From Nocardia vermiculata NBRC 100427 (lineage in GTDB: Bacteria; Actinomycetota; Actinomycetes; Mycobacteriales; Mycobacteriaceae), in contig NZ_BDCA01000040.1 in NCBI RefSeq assembly GCF_001613265.1, forward strand, positions 1 to 54,214: 54,214 bases of DNA, read 5' to 3'. A program made the translations under genes and the position numbers. Under the pieces are notes generated by a model. It was not told the origin of the DNA, made no database searches, and saw nothing but the letters and a program-made list of their open reading frames with translations. The first letter of the stretch is position 1. Every line of letters starts with the position of its first letter. This document shows, piece by piece, positions 1 to 8,550 of this stretch.

Positions 1-116
1 ACCCGGGGTGAACCTCAGAAACCGGAGTAATCAGCTACACGTGCACAGGCGGCAAATTCATCGACGCCCTCTACTGGCGGCAAGACATCCTCCGCTACAC
101 CCGCCACTTCACGATC

Positions 117-323
117 GTGATGCGCCAGGCAGGCCTACACCGGCTCGTCACCTGTACCGGCGAACAAGTGCAGCCGAACGGACTGATCAACAGCGCGACC
201 GAGGACCTACTGTGGGACTACGACGGCGATGACATCGTGGTCACGCTGACCAGAGACTATCTGCGACCGAACGAATCGGTGACGCTACGTTGGGAGATCG
301 ATCGTGACCAGGCAACTGCGTGA
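117..323 (+). CDS. Hypothetical protein, start uncertain
   Basis: A short protein of about 68 residues from ATG 117; GTG 114 is an alternative start. The same frame stays open back to base 12 and that extension reads like protein (aromatic and charged residues, no low complexity), but it contains no ATG, GTG or TTG. The true start may therefore be lost by an upstream frameshift or mutation. No family was recognised. The stop overlaps the GTG start of the next gene (304) by 20 bases, which suggests translational coupling with the HExxGH protein. The 74-residue frame at 8-232 is arginine/proline rich and looks like a shadow. Confidence 0.4.
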   Translation: MMRQAGLHRLVTCTGEQVQPNGLINSATEDLLWDYDGDDIVVTLTRDYLRPNESVTLRWEIDRDQATA

Positions 324-1467
324 CGCCGCCGAGCACGTCCTACGAGGCTGGAACCGCTACGAGATCGAACGCGGCGCGCACCCTGTCATCGACTACGACT
401 GCTCACCCACAACCTCGGACGTCCCCGCAGTCGAGAACAGACTCGAAGCCCTGCAACGGCTGTCGGAACTCCAAGCCGACGCCACGGCGGCCGGCGACCG
501 CGCCCTTGTGACCAGAATCGACGCAGACATCGCCTACTGCGCCGCATTGCTCGGTGAACATGACTCCCTCGACAGATACATTCGCCGCACGCAGGGATGC
601 GAGCCCAGAGGCTGGTCGGACGAATACCTCCAGCAACACCTCGAGCGAGCACAACACGGCCTCGCCGCACTCGGCATCGACTGGGGCCCCAAGACCCTGA
701 CCGACTTGATGGAAGCCGAAGGCCCGCTCGACGTCTCGTCGAGCGCAGACGCGATCCGCGAAGCAGCAGCGGACCTCGAACCGAGCGTCCGCGCCGCAAC
801 GGGATCCACCGCGGACTACGACCTCACCATCGAATCCGTCGATGTCGACGCCTACTGGAGCTACTGGCTCGACGGCGCTGGCCAGAAACCCCGACTACGA
901 ATCAACCGTCGAAACGCCCGCTTCACCCACGTGGTAGCCCGCCAATTCGCACTGCACGAAGTCCTCGGCCATGCGTTGCAATTCGCAAGCATTTCCGCAC
1001 GCTGCGCCGATGAAGACGTGCCGTGGATCCGCCTGTGCTCGGTCCACTCACCGAACCAAGTCCTGTTCGAAGGCCTCGCTCAGGCGATGCCACTATTTGT
1101 GGCTCCTGATGACGAAAACCTCACTACCCGAGTGCGATTGGATCATTATCACCAGCTCGTGCGCGGCCGACTACACCTCGCGCTGGCAGCCGGAGAACCC
1201 ATTCTCGACCTGGCCGAACGTGCTCGCCGCAGCGTGCCCTACTGGACTGATTCCCAGATCGCCGACTTGCTCACCGACCGTGGCGCCAACCCCCTGTTGC
1301 GGTCGTACATGTGGTCGTATTCCGCCGGAATAGATTGGTTCATTCGCCTCGCCGAAACCCCCGGCGCGCCAGCGGATCAAGTCCTCCACGGCATCTATCG
1401 GGCGCCCCACACCCCCACCGAACTCATGGCGTACTGGCCTGGCGGTCCGCGCATCGGTGCCGAATGA
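304..1467 (+). CDS. Uncharacterised protein with HExxGH zinc-protease-like motif
   Basis: This 387-residue protein has no recognised family name. What can be seen is a HEVLGH hexapeptide at residues 218-223 followed by FEGLAQA, whose Glu is residue 256. That arrangement resembles gluzincin metallopeptidases: an HExxGH helix as in dipeptidyl-peptidase III (M49), with a downstream Glu in an E-G-x-A setting as in DUF885-type proteins. The two His and Glu256 would bind zinc and Glu219 would be the general base. The N-terminal half is helical and charged, with no signal peptide or membrane segment, so a cytoplasmic location is likely. It starts with GTG, inside the end of the upstream small ORF. 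The zinc-hydrolase role is inferred from the motif only. Confidence 0.6.
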   Translation: MTRQLRDAAEHVLRGWNRYEIERGAHPVIDYDCSPTTSDVPAVENRLEALQRLSELQADATAAGDRALVTRIDADIAYCAALLGEHDSLDRYIRRTQGCEPRGWSDEYLQQHLERAQHGLAALGIDWGPKTLTDLMEAEGPLDVSSSADAIREAAADLEPSVRAATGSTADYDLTIESVDVDAYWSYWLDGAGQKPRLRINRRNARFTHVVARQFALHEVLGHALQFASISARCADEDVPWIRLCSVHSPNQVLFEGLAQAMPLFVAPDDENLTTRVRLDHYHQLVRGRLHLALAAGEPILDLAERARRSVPYWTDSQIADLLTDRGANPLLRSYMWSYSAGIDWFIRLAETPGAPADQVLHGIYRAPHTPTELMAYWPGGPRIGAE

Positions 1468-2426
1468 CACACACCATCCGCGGAACAAGTCCGGAAAGCT
1501 GGTGAACGAAAACGGTCACGTGCGCGAGTCCGGTCGCCAACTCACGCTCCACCGGTCTGCCCTCGTCGGCCCCATCGACGCGGCCGAATTCGTCCTGGAT
1601 AGCGCCGCGACAGAAGCGGATATCCGGCGAATCATCGACAGTCAAGCCCGCGCGACCCGGTACGCGATCGAGGTGGGATTCGACGCGGTGGAGGTCCATC
1701 TCGGCCACAACTGTTTCGTCGGCTCGTTCCTCAGCCCGAAGATCGACCGCCGCCAGGACTCCTGGGGCGGACCGCTCCACCGTCGTGCCGAGTTCGCCCG
1801 CCGGATTCTGCAGGCGGTACGCGAGGCAGCGTACGGACAGATCGCGGTGCTGGCGAAAATGAACATCGCCGACGGCGTTCCCGGAGGCCTGTGGGCCGAC
1901 AAGTCCCTGGTCTTCGCGCAGATGGTGGAGAGTGACGGCCATGTCGACGCGCTGGAGCTGACCGGCGGGTCCTCGCTACTCATCCCGATGCATCTATTCC
2001 GCGACGATGTGCCGATCCGCGAAATGGCCGAGACCCAAAGCGGTCTGGTGAAATTGCGCATGACGATGTTCGACCGCTTCGTGTTCGAGCACTACCCGTA
2101 CGAGCCCGTATACTTCCGTGACTACGCACGTCAGCTCCGCGACGAGTTGGACATGTCGCTGGTGCTACTCAGCGGAATCACCGACCTGGAGGGCATGGAT
2201 ACCGCGATCCGCGACGGGTTCGAATTCGTGGCGATGGCTCGGGCTCTGCTGCGGGAGCCGGATCTGATCAATCGGATCCGAGTGGAGTCGTCGAAGAAGT
2301 CCGCTGTGCATCTATTGCAACCTGTGCGCGGCCAGTATCTTCACCGGCACTGGCACGCGCTGCCCGCTGGTGAGTAGCGGCGACCGTGACGGTGCTGCCG
2401 AGGCGAAGCTGGGTCAGCCCGTGTGA
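1457..2426 (+). pseudogene. Broken NADH:flavin oxidoreductase (Old Yellow Enzyme family)
   Basis: The frame at 1457-2377 matches the middle and C-terminal half of OYE-family enzymes: EVHLGHN (active-site region, His usually binding the substrate carbonyl), FLSPK.DRR.D.WGG, and the late barrel strand LLSGI with FVAMARALLREPDL. The first third of the barrel (about 100 residues) is missing. At about 2296-2306 the frame breaks: the Cys-rich C-terminus of the 2,4-dienoyl-CoA reductase-like subgroup (C-I-Y-C-N-L-C then TRCPL) is encoded in the +1 frame at 2307-2366, and that frame runs on to a stop at 2424-2426. A 5' deletion plus a frameshift make this a decaying gene. Its nominal start overlaps the end of the HExxGH gene. 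Confidence 0.75.
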
Positions 2427-2441
2427 CCGCGTTCAGGAGAT

Positions 2442-2474
2442 ATCCCATCGCCGAGGACTACTCGGCGATGGGAT
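2442..2474 (-). terminator. Strong hairpin at end of P450 operon
   Basis: A perfect 14-bp inverted repeat, ATCCCATCGCCGAG at 2442-2455 and its complement at 2461-2474, with a 5-base loop. It lies between the converging pseudogene and the minus-strand P450 operon, so it probably terminates the operon and may serve both strands. There is no long T-run, as is common in high-GC actinobacteria. Confidence 0.7.
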
Positions 2475-2541
2475 GTTTCGACGCGTCCGGCGCCGAGCTA
2501 CGGGCGGATGGCGGCCTTCCCGACGAGTGGCAAAACGGCGC

Positions 2542-2760
2542 TCAGGACCACAATCCAGCGCACGGCAAACGCGGCAGATCACAGCACACGTCGTCATCGA
2601 CGGTGACCATGAGATCCGACGACAGTTGCGTCAGCGCGCACGCCACGTCGCGTGCCTGCTCAGCGCTCGCCTGGTAGTCGAGCGTCAACGCACCGGCTTC
2701 GATGCGGATGTGGCGCAACCGCGACGTCACTCGGCCGTGGCTCGAGATCAGCTTTGCCAT
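2542..2760 (-). CDS. Small hypothetical protein
   Basis: A 72-residue protein starting at ATG 2760, 30 bases downstream of the ferredoxin reductase gene and before the 2442-2474 hairpin, so it looks like the last gene of the P450 operon. The composition is ordinary (mixed hydrophobic and charged, an acidic DDD stretch and two adjacent Cys near residue 58). There is no signal peptide and no known domain. Its position inside the operon is the main support. It could be a small accessory protein or a non-coding frame. Confidence 0.45.
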   Translation of the reverse strand: MAKLISSHGRVTSRLRHIRIEAGALTLDYQASAEQARDVACALTQLSSDLMVTVDDDVCCDLPRLPCAGLWS

Positions 2761-2790
2761 AATACATTTCCGAACAATCGCGATCTTTCC

Positions 2791-4071
2791 TCAGCTCCGG
2801 ATGGGAGCCAGAAGCTTTTTGAGCGGAACGGCCGTGTCCGCCAGGTCCTTCGGTCCAGGCCGATGCCCGCGGCTCAGCGCCGACCGCAATGCCACGAACT
2901 CCGCTGGGGAGTTGAGGCATTCCGCGCCAACCAGCGCATCGTCGATGAAGTGCAGCGCTACCCGCCGATTCGGACGCTGCGGATCGGTGCGAACCAGCAT
3001 CGATGTATGCCCATCGATGAGGCCGGCGATCTGCAACTTCTGATCGCCCTGATCCGACCAGAACCATGGGGCGGGCCGCTGCGGGCACGGGTCACCCAGC
3101 AGCGTCGCGGCGGCGGCATTGGCCTGTTCGACCGCGTTGTCCACCGATTCGAGCCGGTAGCGAGTACCGGACTCCGATACGTGGGTGGTGCAGTCGCCGA
3201 TGGCGAGGGTCCACCCGTCCGAGGCCAGGCAGTTCCGGTCCACCACGATGCCGCCGTCGCAGTCCAGTCCTAGCTGCTCGGCGAGTTCGGTGCGGGCCTG
3301 CGCCCCGACGCCGATCAGGACGGTCGCGGCCGGGATCTCGCGGCCGTCGGCGAGCTGCACCGCGTGAAGCCTGTTGTCGCGCTGGATGATGGATACCGGC
3401 AGCACTCCCAGCACGACGTCGGTCGCCATCGTCCGGTGCGCGGCAAGCAGGGCCGCGGCGGTGTCGGCGCCCACCGCCCGTGCCAGCAGCCGCTCTCCCG
3501 CCTCGATCACAGTCACCTCGGCTCCCAGTGCCCGCGCGGTCGCTGCGACCTCGAGGCCGACGAAGCCGCCGCCGATGACAGCGACGGGCCCGGCCGCTAT
3601 CCGCGCGGCGAGCGAACGAGCGTCGTCGAGATCGCGCAGCATCAGCACATCGGGATGGTCGGCGCCGGGCAGCGGCAATCGCCGCGGACGCGCGCCGGTG
3701 GCGAGCACCAACCGGTCGAACTGCCGCGACACCTCTTCGCCGTCGTGGGTGTATCGCACCCGCACCCCGGCCGCGGTGCGGTCCAGCTTCGCCACCCGGG
3801 CGCCGGTGAGCAGTTCGATCTTCTGATCGCGGTAATAGTCCGGCTCGCGCAACAGCACCGAATCGCCCGTGACCTCGCCCTTCAGCCAGGCCTTCGACAG
3901 CGGCGGGCGCTGATACGGCAGCTGCGGCTCGCCCGAGATCAACGTGAGTTCACCCGTGTAGCCCCCGGCGCGCAGGCGATCGGCCAGCTGCACCCCGGCG
4001 TGCGAGGCACCGACCACCGCAATACTCTGCGGTGGCGCCGGCACATCGGCACGCTGCTGCGATTCGGTCAT
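2791..4071 (-). CDS. FAD-dependent NAD(P)H:ferredoxin reductase of the P450 system
   Basis: Reductase of the putidaredoxin/rhodocoxin reductase type. It passes electrons from NAD(P)H through FAD to the adjacent [2Fe-2S] ferredoxin. ATG 4071 gives 426 residues; a longer frame to 4137 overlaps the ferredoxin gene and adds an arginine-rich shadow. Visible motifs are an FAD-binding GASHAG at about 21-26, PYQRPPLSK at about 52-60, ATGARPR at about 124-130, the NAD(P)H-binding GGGFVG at about 167-172, and a late IGDC segment contacting FAD. The start lies 2 bases after the ferredoxin stop, so the genes are translationally coupled. It is the third component of the three-part P450 chain encoded here. 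Confidence 0.93.
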   Translation of the reverse strand: MTESQQRADVPAPPQSIAVVGASHAGVQLADRLRAGGYTGELTLISGEPQLPYQRPPLSKAWLKGEVTGDSVLLREPDYYRDQKIELLTGARVAKLDRTAAGVRVRYTHDGEEVSRQFDRLVLATGARPRRLPLPGADHPDVLMLRDLDDARSLAARIAAGPVAVIGGGFVGLEVAATARALGAEVTVIEAGERLLARAVGADTAAALLAAHRTMATDVVLGVLPVSIIQRDNRLHAVQLADGREIPAATVLIGVGAQARTELAEQLGLDCDGGIVVDRNCLASDGWTLAIGDCTTHVSESGTRYRLESVDNAVEQANAAAATLLGDPCPQRPAPWFWSDQGDQKLQIAGLIDGHTSMLVRTDPQRPNRRVALHFIDDALVGAECLNSPAEFVALRSALSRGHRPGPKDLADTAVPLKKLLAPIRS

Positions 4072-4073
4072 CC

Positions 4074-4394
4074 TCAGACCTGCTCGTCGGGAATGGTCAC
4101 GTGCAGATCTACACCGTCGGACAACGTGAGCTGGCACGACAGCCGCGAGTTCTCCTCGCGATCGGAGGCCGTGCAGTCCAGCATCTCGTCCTCGTCCTCG
4201 GACGGTTCGGCGAAGTACTCCAATTCACCGGGGTCGAGATACACGTGGCAGGTCGCGCACGACAGGGTTCCGCCGCATTGCCCGACGATGCCATTCACCC
4301 CGTTGCGGACCGCGGTCGACATCACCGAGTCACCCACGGCGCCGTCGACGACTCGCACCTGGCCGTCGGGCTGGGTGTAGAACACTTTCGGCAT
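4074..4394 (-). CDS. [2Fe-2S] ferredoxin (putidaredoxin/rhodocoxin type)
   Basis: A 106-residue ferredoxin that shuttles single electrons from the reductase to the P450. From ATG 4394 the cluster ligands are Cys40, Cys46, Cys49 and Cys87, in the vertebrate/putidaredoxin arrangement C-x5-C-x2-C-x37-C, and the C-A-T-C-H-V-Y segment is typical. GTG 4400 is in frame, but AGGAG at 4402-4406 is spaced 7 bases from ATG 4394, which favours the shorter form. The ribosome-binding site overlaps the P450 stop codon, so the P450, ferredoxin and reductase genes form a tight unit. Confidence 0.93.
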   Translation of the reverse strand: MPKVFYTQPDGQVRVVDGAVGDSVMSTAVRNGVNGIVGQCGGTLSCATCHVYLDPGELEYFAEPSEDEDEMLDCTASDREENSRLSCQLTLSDGVDLHVTIPDEQV

Positions 4395-4404
4395 CGGCAC
4401 GCTC

Positions 4405-5634
4405 CTACCAGGTCACCGGTAGATCGACGATCGGCTGGGTGAGGTTGTCCTGGTCGACGACCACCTCACCGTCGAGCGTCAATCCGGGCAGTCGCTTGAA
4501 CAGCTCGGCCAGACCGACCTGCATCTCCATCCGCGCCAACGGCGCTCCCAGGCAGTGATGCAGGCCGTAACTCAATGTCAGATGCGGGTTGTTGCTGCGG
4601 CTGATGTCGAACACGTCGTCGTGCTCGACCGCGACACCGTCGTGGGCCACCGCCGCCGGGTCCACCATGACCGCCTCGCCCCGCGCGACCAGTTGACCGT
4701 CGAGTTCCACATCCTCGGTGGCCACATAGGGCACCAGCCCGCCACCACCGGCAACGTCGCCCCCCAACGCCATCCGGCCGTGACGCAGGATCTCCTCGAC
4801 CGCCGCCGGGGCCGTTCCGTCGGGATCCCGCAGGAACACTTCGAGCTGGCCGGGATTTCGTAGCAGTGACAGGACGCCGGCGCACATGAAGTTGGCCGTG
4901 TTGTCGAATCCGCCGATGATCAACACCATCGCGATCGGCAGGATCTCGCCGTCGGTCAGGGTGTCATCCTTGTCCCGGGCATTGGCCAGATCGCTGAGCA
5001 GGTCCTCGCGTGGGTTCTTCCGTCGTTCCTCGATCAACGCCATCATGTACACGACCAGTTCGGTCATGTTGGCGACGACCTCGTCTTCGGGCATATTCGC
5101 CACAGCGAGCGTCGCCGAACTCCACTTCTGGAACTTGGGCCGGTCCTCCGGCGGCACTCCGAGCAGATTGGCCAGCATCTGGATCGGCAGCGCCACCGCG
5201 TAGTCCTGCACCAGATTCGTCGGCGCGCCCTTGCTGACCATCGCGTCGATGAGGTGGTCGGCGAATTCCACCGCCGAATCCCGCATCGCCTTCACTCGTT
5301 TGGGCGAGATCGAGCGCTGCACCAGCTTGCGCAGCTTGGTGTGGTGCGGCGGATCCTCGAATTGCAATGTGGTGCGCAGGAAGTCGGGAAACTCCACGAA
5401 GTAGGGCACTACCCGTTCGCCGGTGCGGAACGGTTCGCGTACGAAACGCCGGTCGCTCAGCATCTGCCGGGCAGCCGCGTTGCGGTGGATGACCCAGACG
5501 TCACCGCCGAAGGGCATGGTCATCTTCGTCATGGGACGTTCGGCGGCGATCGCACGGTAGCGGGCGATCGCGTCGGCCGGCGGCACCGGTGCGAACGGAT
5601 AGTCGGTCGGCACGACCGTTTCGGATGTACTCAT
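4405..5634 (-). CDS. Cytochrome P450 (class I, bacterial)
   Basis: A 409-residue soluble P450 monooxygenase. ATG 5634 has GGAG upstream; the extra frame to 5715 reads into the SDR gene and is not used. Visible features are the I-helix oxygen-activation motif GGFDNT at 241-246 (normally A/G-G-x-D-T-T; the first Thr is Asn but the second is kept), the K-helix ExxR at E281-R284, and the haem-ligand loop around Cys361, with HHCLGAPLAR following. In that loop the usual Phe-Gly of FGxGxHxC is Leu-Ser. The ferredoxin and reductase follow immediately. The substrate is unknown; neighbouring SDR and lactonase-like genes suggest that the hydroxylated product is oxidised further. Confidence 0.93.
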   Translation of the reverse strand: MSTSETVVPTDYPFAPVPPADAIARYRAIAAERPMTKMTMPFGGDVWVIHRNAAARQMLSDRRFVREPFRTGERVVPYFVEFPDFLRTTLQFEDPPHHTKLRKLVQRSISPKRVKAMRDSAVEFADHLIDAMVSKGAPTNLVQDYAVALPIQMLANLLGVPPEDRPKFQKWSSATLAVANMPEDEVVANMTELVVYMMALIEERRKNPREDLLSDLANARDKDDTLTDGEILPIAMVLIIGGFDNTANFMCAGVLSLLRNPGQLEVFLRDPDGTAPAAVEEILRHGRMALGGDVAGGGGLVPYVATEDVELDGQLVARGEAVMVDPAAVAHDGVAVEHDDVFDISRSNNPHLTLSYGLHHCLGAPLARMEMQVGLAELFKRLPGLTLDGEVVVDQDNLTQPIVDLPVTW

Positions 5635-5668
5635 GAACTCGGGCTCCAGTCGGGCTGTCGAAGGTGGA

Positions 5669-6574
5669 TCAGGACACCGGCAGTTGCGCCGGAGCGACGA
5701 CCTGCGGGACGGCATCGGGGGTGATCGCCATGATCTGGTCGAACCGTTCGGCGACGCTCTCGACGGTCAGCTCCGGATCGTGGATACCGACGGTGTTCAC
5801 CAGTGCGAGACGGTTCACGATCCCACCGGCGACGTTGAACACCTCACCGGTGACGGTGCAGCTGGGGTGCAGCAGATACGCCACGACCGGAGCGACGTGT
5901 TCGGGCAGCAGGGCGGTGCGCATGTACTCCATCACCTCCGGCGACAGAGTGTCCGCCGCGGCTTCGGCCATGCGGGTCCCCGCACCGGGTGCGATCGCGT
6001 TCACCGCGATCCCCCTCGCCATCCCCTCCAGGGCGAGGTTGCGGGTCAGCCCGAAGACCGCCCCCTTGGATCCGCCGTAGTGCGCCATGCCCGGATTCCC
6101 CAGCATCGCTTGCGAAATCGTGTTCACGATGCGTGGGGACTCGGCCTGCAGCAGATGCGGCCACGCGGCCCGGCACACCCGCAGCGCGCCGAAATAGTGG
6201 ACGTCGAGATGACGCTGATACTCCTCGTCGGGCACCTCGGAGAACGGCGCGGTGCGCACGATGCCGGCATTGTTCACCACGCCGGTCAGTCCTCCGAAGG
6301 TCGAGATCGCCGCCTCGACCAAGGCACGGGCGCCGTCCTCGGTCGACACATCCGCCGTACACGCCACCGCCTTGCCGCCGGCTGCGGTGATCTCGCCGAC
6401 CACCTGGGTGGCCGGATCGTCACCGTCGACGCCGGAGCCGTCGATATTCGCACCGAGATCGCCGACCACGACAGCGGCGCCGCGGGCGGCGAGCAACAGC
6501 GCATGTGCCCGTCCGATTCCGCGACCGGCGCCGGTCACCACGATGATTCGATCACTGTAATCCAGTGTTGCCAT
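5669..6574 (-). CDS. SDR oxidoreductase, multifunctional-enzyme-2-like
   Basis: A 301-residue classical short-chain dehydrogenase. It has the TGAGRGIG cofactor loop at 14-21, NNAG at 101-104 and the catalytic set Ser154, Tyr166, Lys170. A long acidic insertion after the second strand (about residues 40-58, DLGANIDGSGVDGDD) resembles the (3R)-hydroxyacyl-CoA dehydrogenase domain of peroxisomal multifunctional enzyme 2 (HSD17B4-type), suggesting a hydroxyacyl-CoA or steroid-like alcohol substrate. A tail of about 50 residues after the SDR core contains no known domain. It sits 34 bases upstream of the P450 gene and 35 bases downstream of the gluconolactonase-like gene. AGGAAAAG precedes the ATG. 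Confidence 0.88.
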   Translation of the reverse strand: MATLDYSDRIIVVTGAGRGIGRAHALLLAARGAAVVVGDLGANIDGSGVDGDDPATQVVGEITAAGGKAVACTADVSTEDGARALVEAAISTFGGLTGVVNNAGIVRTAPFSEVPDEEYQRHLDVHYFGALRVCRAAWPHLLQAESPRIVNTISQAMLGNPGMAHYGGSKGAVFGLTRNLALEGMARGIAVNAIAPGAGTRMAEAAADTLSPEVMEYMRTALLPEHVAPVVAYLLHPSCTVTGEVFNVAGGIVNRLALVNTVGIHDPELTVESVAERFDQIMAITPDAVPQVVAPAQLPVS

Positions 6575-6609
6575 TGTCTTTTCCTAGAGGTCGGAGGGTT
6601 CGCCGGCGG

Positions 6610-7557
6610 TCAGGGACGGGTGTCGCCGCCGCGCTGCGGCACGTCCGCGACCCAGATGCCGCCGAGCGCTTCGCGAGCGGACTTCTCGAAGTCGAAGACC
6701 TCGTAACCGGCAGTCAGGTAGAGGGTGCTGCGGTCGGGGCCGCCGAGCAGGCAGGCCGAGGCGACACCGTTCTCCAGCGGCAACGGCACCGCGTCGGTCA
6801 GGCCCTGCTCGGTGAATCGCGCGACGTATCCGCCGCCGGGCATGGCCGCCCAGACGCCGCCTTCGGCATCCAGGCCGATTCCGTCCGGCATGAACGGACA
6901 GGTGGCGAACTCGCGCGGAAAGGACAGTGTGCCGTCGGATGCCCGGTCGATCACAGTGATCTTGAAGGCCATCACCTCGGCGACGTAGACCCGGGTTCCG
7001 TCGGCGCTGATCGCAATGCCGTTGCCACACAACAGCGGTCCGACCTTTTCCGGCGTACTCACGGCCCCGCCGGGTTCCACCACGATCAGCGGGGACGGTA
7101 CGGGTTCGGCACCGCTGAACAGATCGAACCCGAGCTGAGTGATGTAGGCGCGGCCGTCCGCGTCGACCACCATATCGTTGGCCGCCGCCAGGCAGTGTTC
7201 GGAGATATCGGCGTACACCGACAGATCACCGGGGCCACCTCCGCTGTGGACCAGCACCAACTGCTCGTGCATGGACACCACGATCAGGCGACCGTCCGGA
7301 AGCCAGCCGAACCCGCCCAGCACGATCGGGACGTCGGTATCCGCGGCGCGTGCGGTGGCATCGACGACAACGGTGGCGTTGCCGTCCGCGTCGAGCGTCT
7401 TCAGGGTTCCGGTGTACATATCCGAGAACCAGAAGGTGCCCTCGTGCCACCGCGGGCACTCCGGCCAGGAGTATCCGGTCGAGATCTTTCGGGCCTCGTG
7501 GGTCGGGGCTGCGGCCGCAGCGACGGCGGCGGCCACGGTGTCGACGGGATTGGTCAT
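6610..7557 (-). CDS. SMP-30/gluconolactonase-like protein
   Basis: A 315-residue six-bladed beta-propeller of the SMP-30/gluconolactonase/LRE family, which hydrolyses lactones or related esters with a bound divalent metal. The usual metal ligands can be placed: Glu33 in PECPRW, Asn179 in GNGIAIS and Asp225 in PDGIGLD. A further Asn-Asp pair at 127-128 lies where the family has a substrate or metal contact. There is no signal peptide, so it is cytoplasmic. It is the first gene of the P450 operon, with GGAGGG before ATG 7557. A plausible role is opening a lactone formed after ring oxidation; the substrate is inferred, not visible. Confidence 0.85.
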   Translation of the reverse strand: MTNPVDTVAAAVAAAAAPTHEARKISTGYSWPECPRWHEGTFWFSDMYTGTLKTLDADGNATVVVDATARAADTDVPIVLGGFGWLPDGRLIVVSMHEQLVLVHSGGGPGDLSVYADISEHCLAAANDMVVDADGRAYITQLGFDLFSGAEPVPSPLIVVEPGGAVSTPEKVGPLLCGNGIAISADGTRVYVAEVMAFKITVIDRASDGTLSFPREFATCPFMPDGIGLDAEGGVWAAMPGGGYVARFTEQGLTDAVPLPLENGVASACLLGGPDRSTLYLTAGYEVFDFEKSAREALGGIWVADVPQRGGDTRP

Positions 7558-7644
7558 GATGCGGGCCCTCCAGCAACAGTGATAAGGACGTAAATGGTGA
7601 CGGCCGTGGCTTGTTCACAGCCCGGCACGTGTACGCCACGACCG

Positions 7645-7666
7645 GCACCGACCCCGGGGGCGGTGC
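7645..7666. promoter_or_regulatory. GC-rich near-perfect palindrome
   Basis: A 22-base palindrome with arms GCACCG and CGGTGC and centre CCCCGGGG, broken by one mismatched pair. It lies about 90 bases upstream of the gluconolactonase-like ATG and downstream of the liv operon. It could be a liv-operon terminator hairpin or an operator for the P450 operon. No T-run follows on either strand. Confidence 0.4.
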
Positions 7667-7766
7667 TCCGACCAGGCCCCGGAGCTCGATTCCCAGTGGT
7701 GAACTGGGTCACACGTTCGCGGCATGTCGAGACGATAGGTTTGCGTAATAGGGCCTGGTCGCTACC

Positions 7767-7783
7767 CTCCCATTCAATGGGAG
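7767..7783. promoter_or_regulatory. IclR-type operator candidate, site 1
   Basis: CTCCCATTCAATGGGAG, a perfect 17-bp palindrome that extends two more paired bases on each side. It shares the pattern nTCCC-n-n-TCA-n-n-GGGA with four other sites in the window. It lies about 210 bases upstream of the P450 operon start and only 3 bases after the livF-like stop, so a terminator role for the liv operon is the main alternative. Confidence 0.5.
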
Positions 7784-7786
7784 GGT

Positions 7787-8548
<762 letters not shown>

Positions 8549-8550
8549 GG

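Noticed and set aside
2386..4380. Overlapping plus-strand frames over the ferredoxin reductase and ferredoxin genes
   Set aside because: Arg/Gly-rich shadows; the minus-strand genes carry all family motifs.
7692..7708. CCCAGT-GGTGA-ACTGGG repeat resembling the IclR-type motif
   Set aside because: The arms and spacing do not fit the 17-bp pattern; probably a chance small stem.
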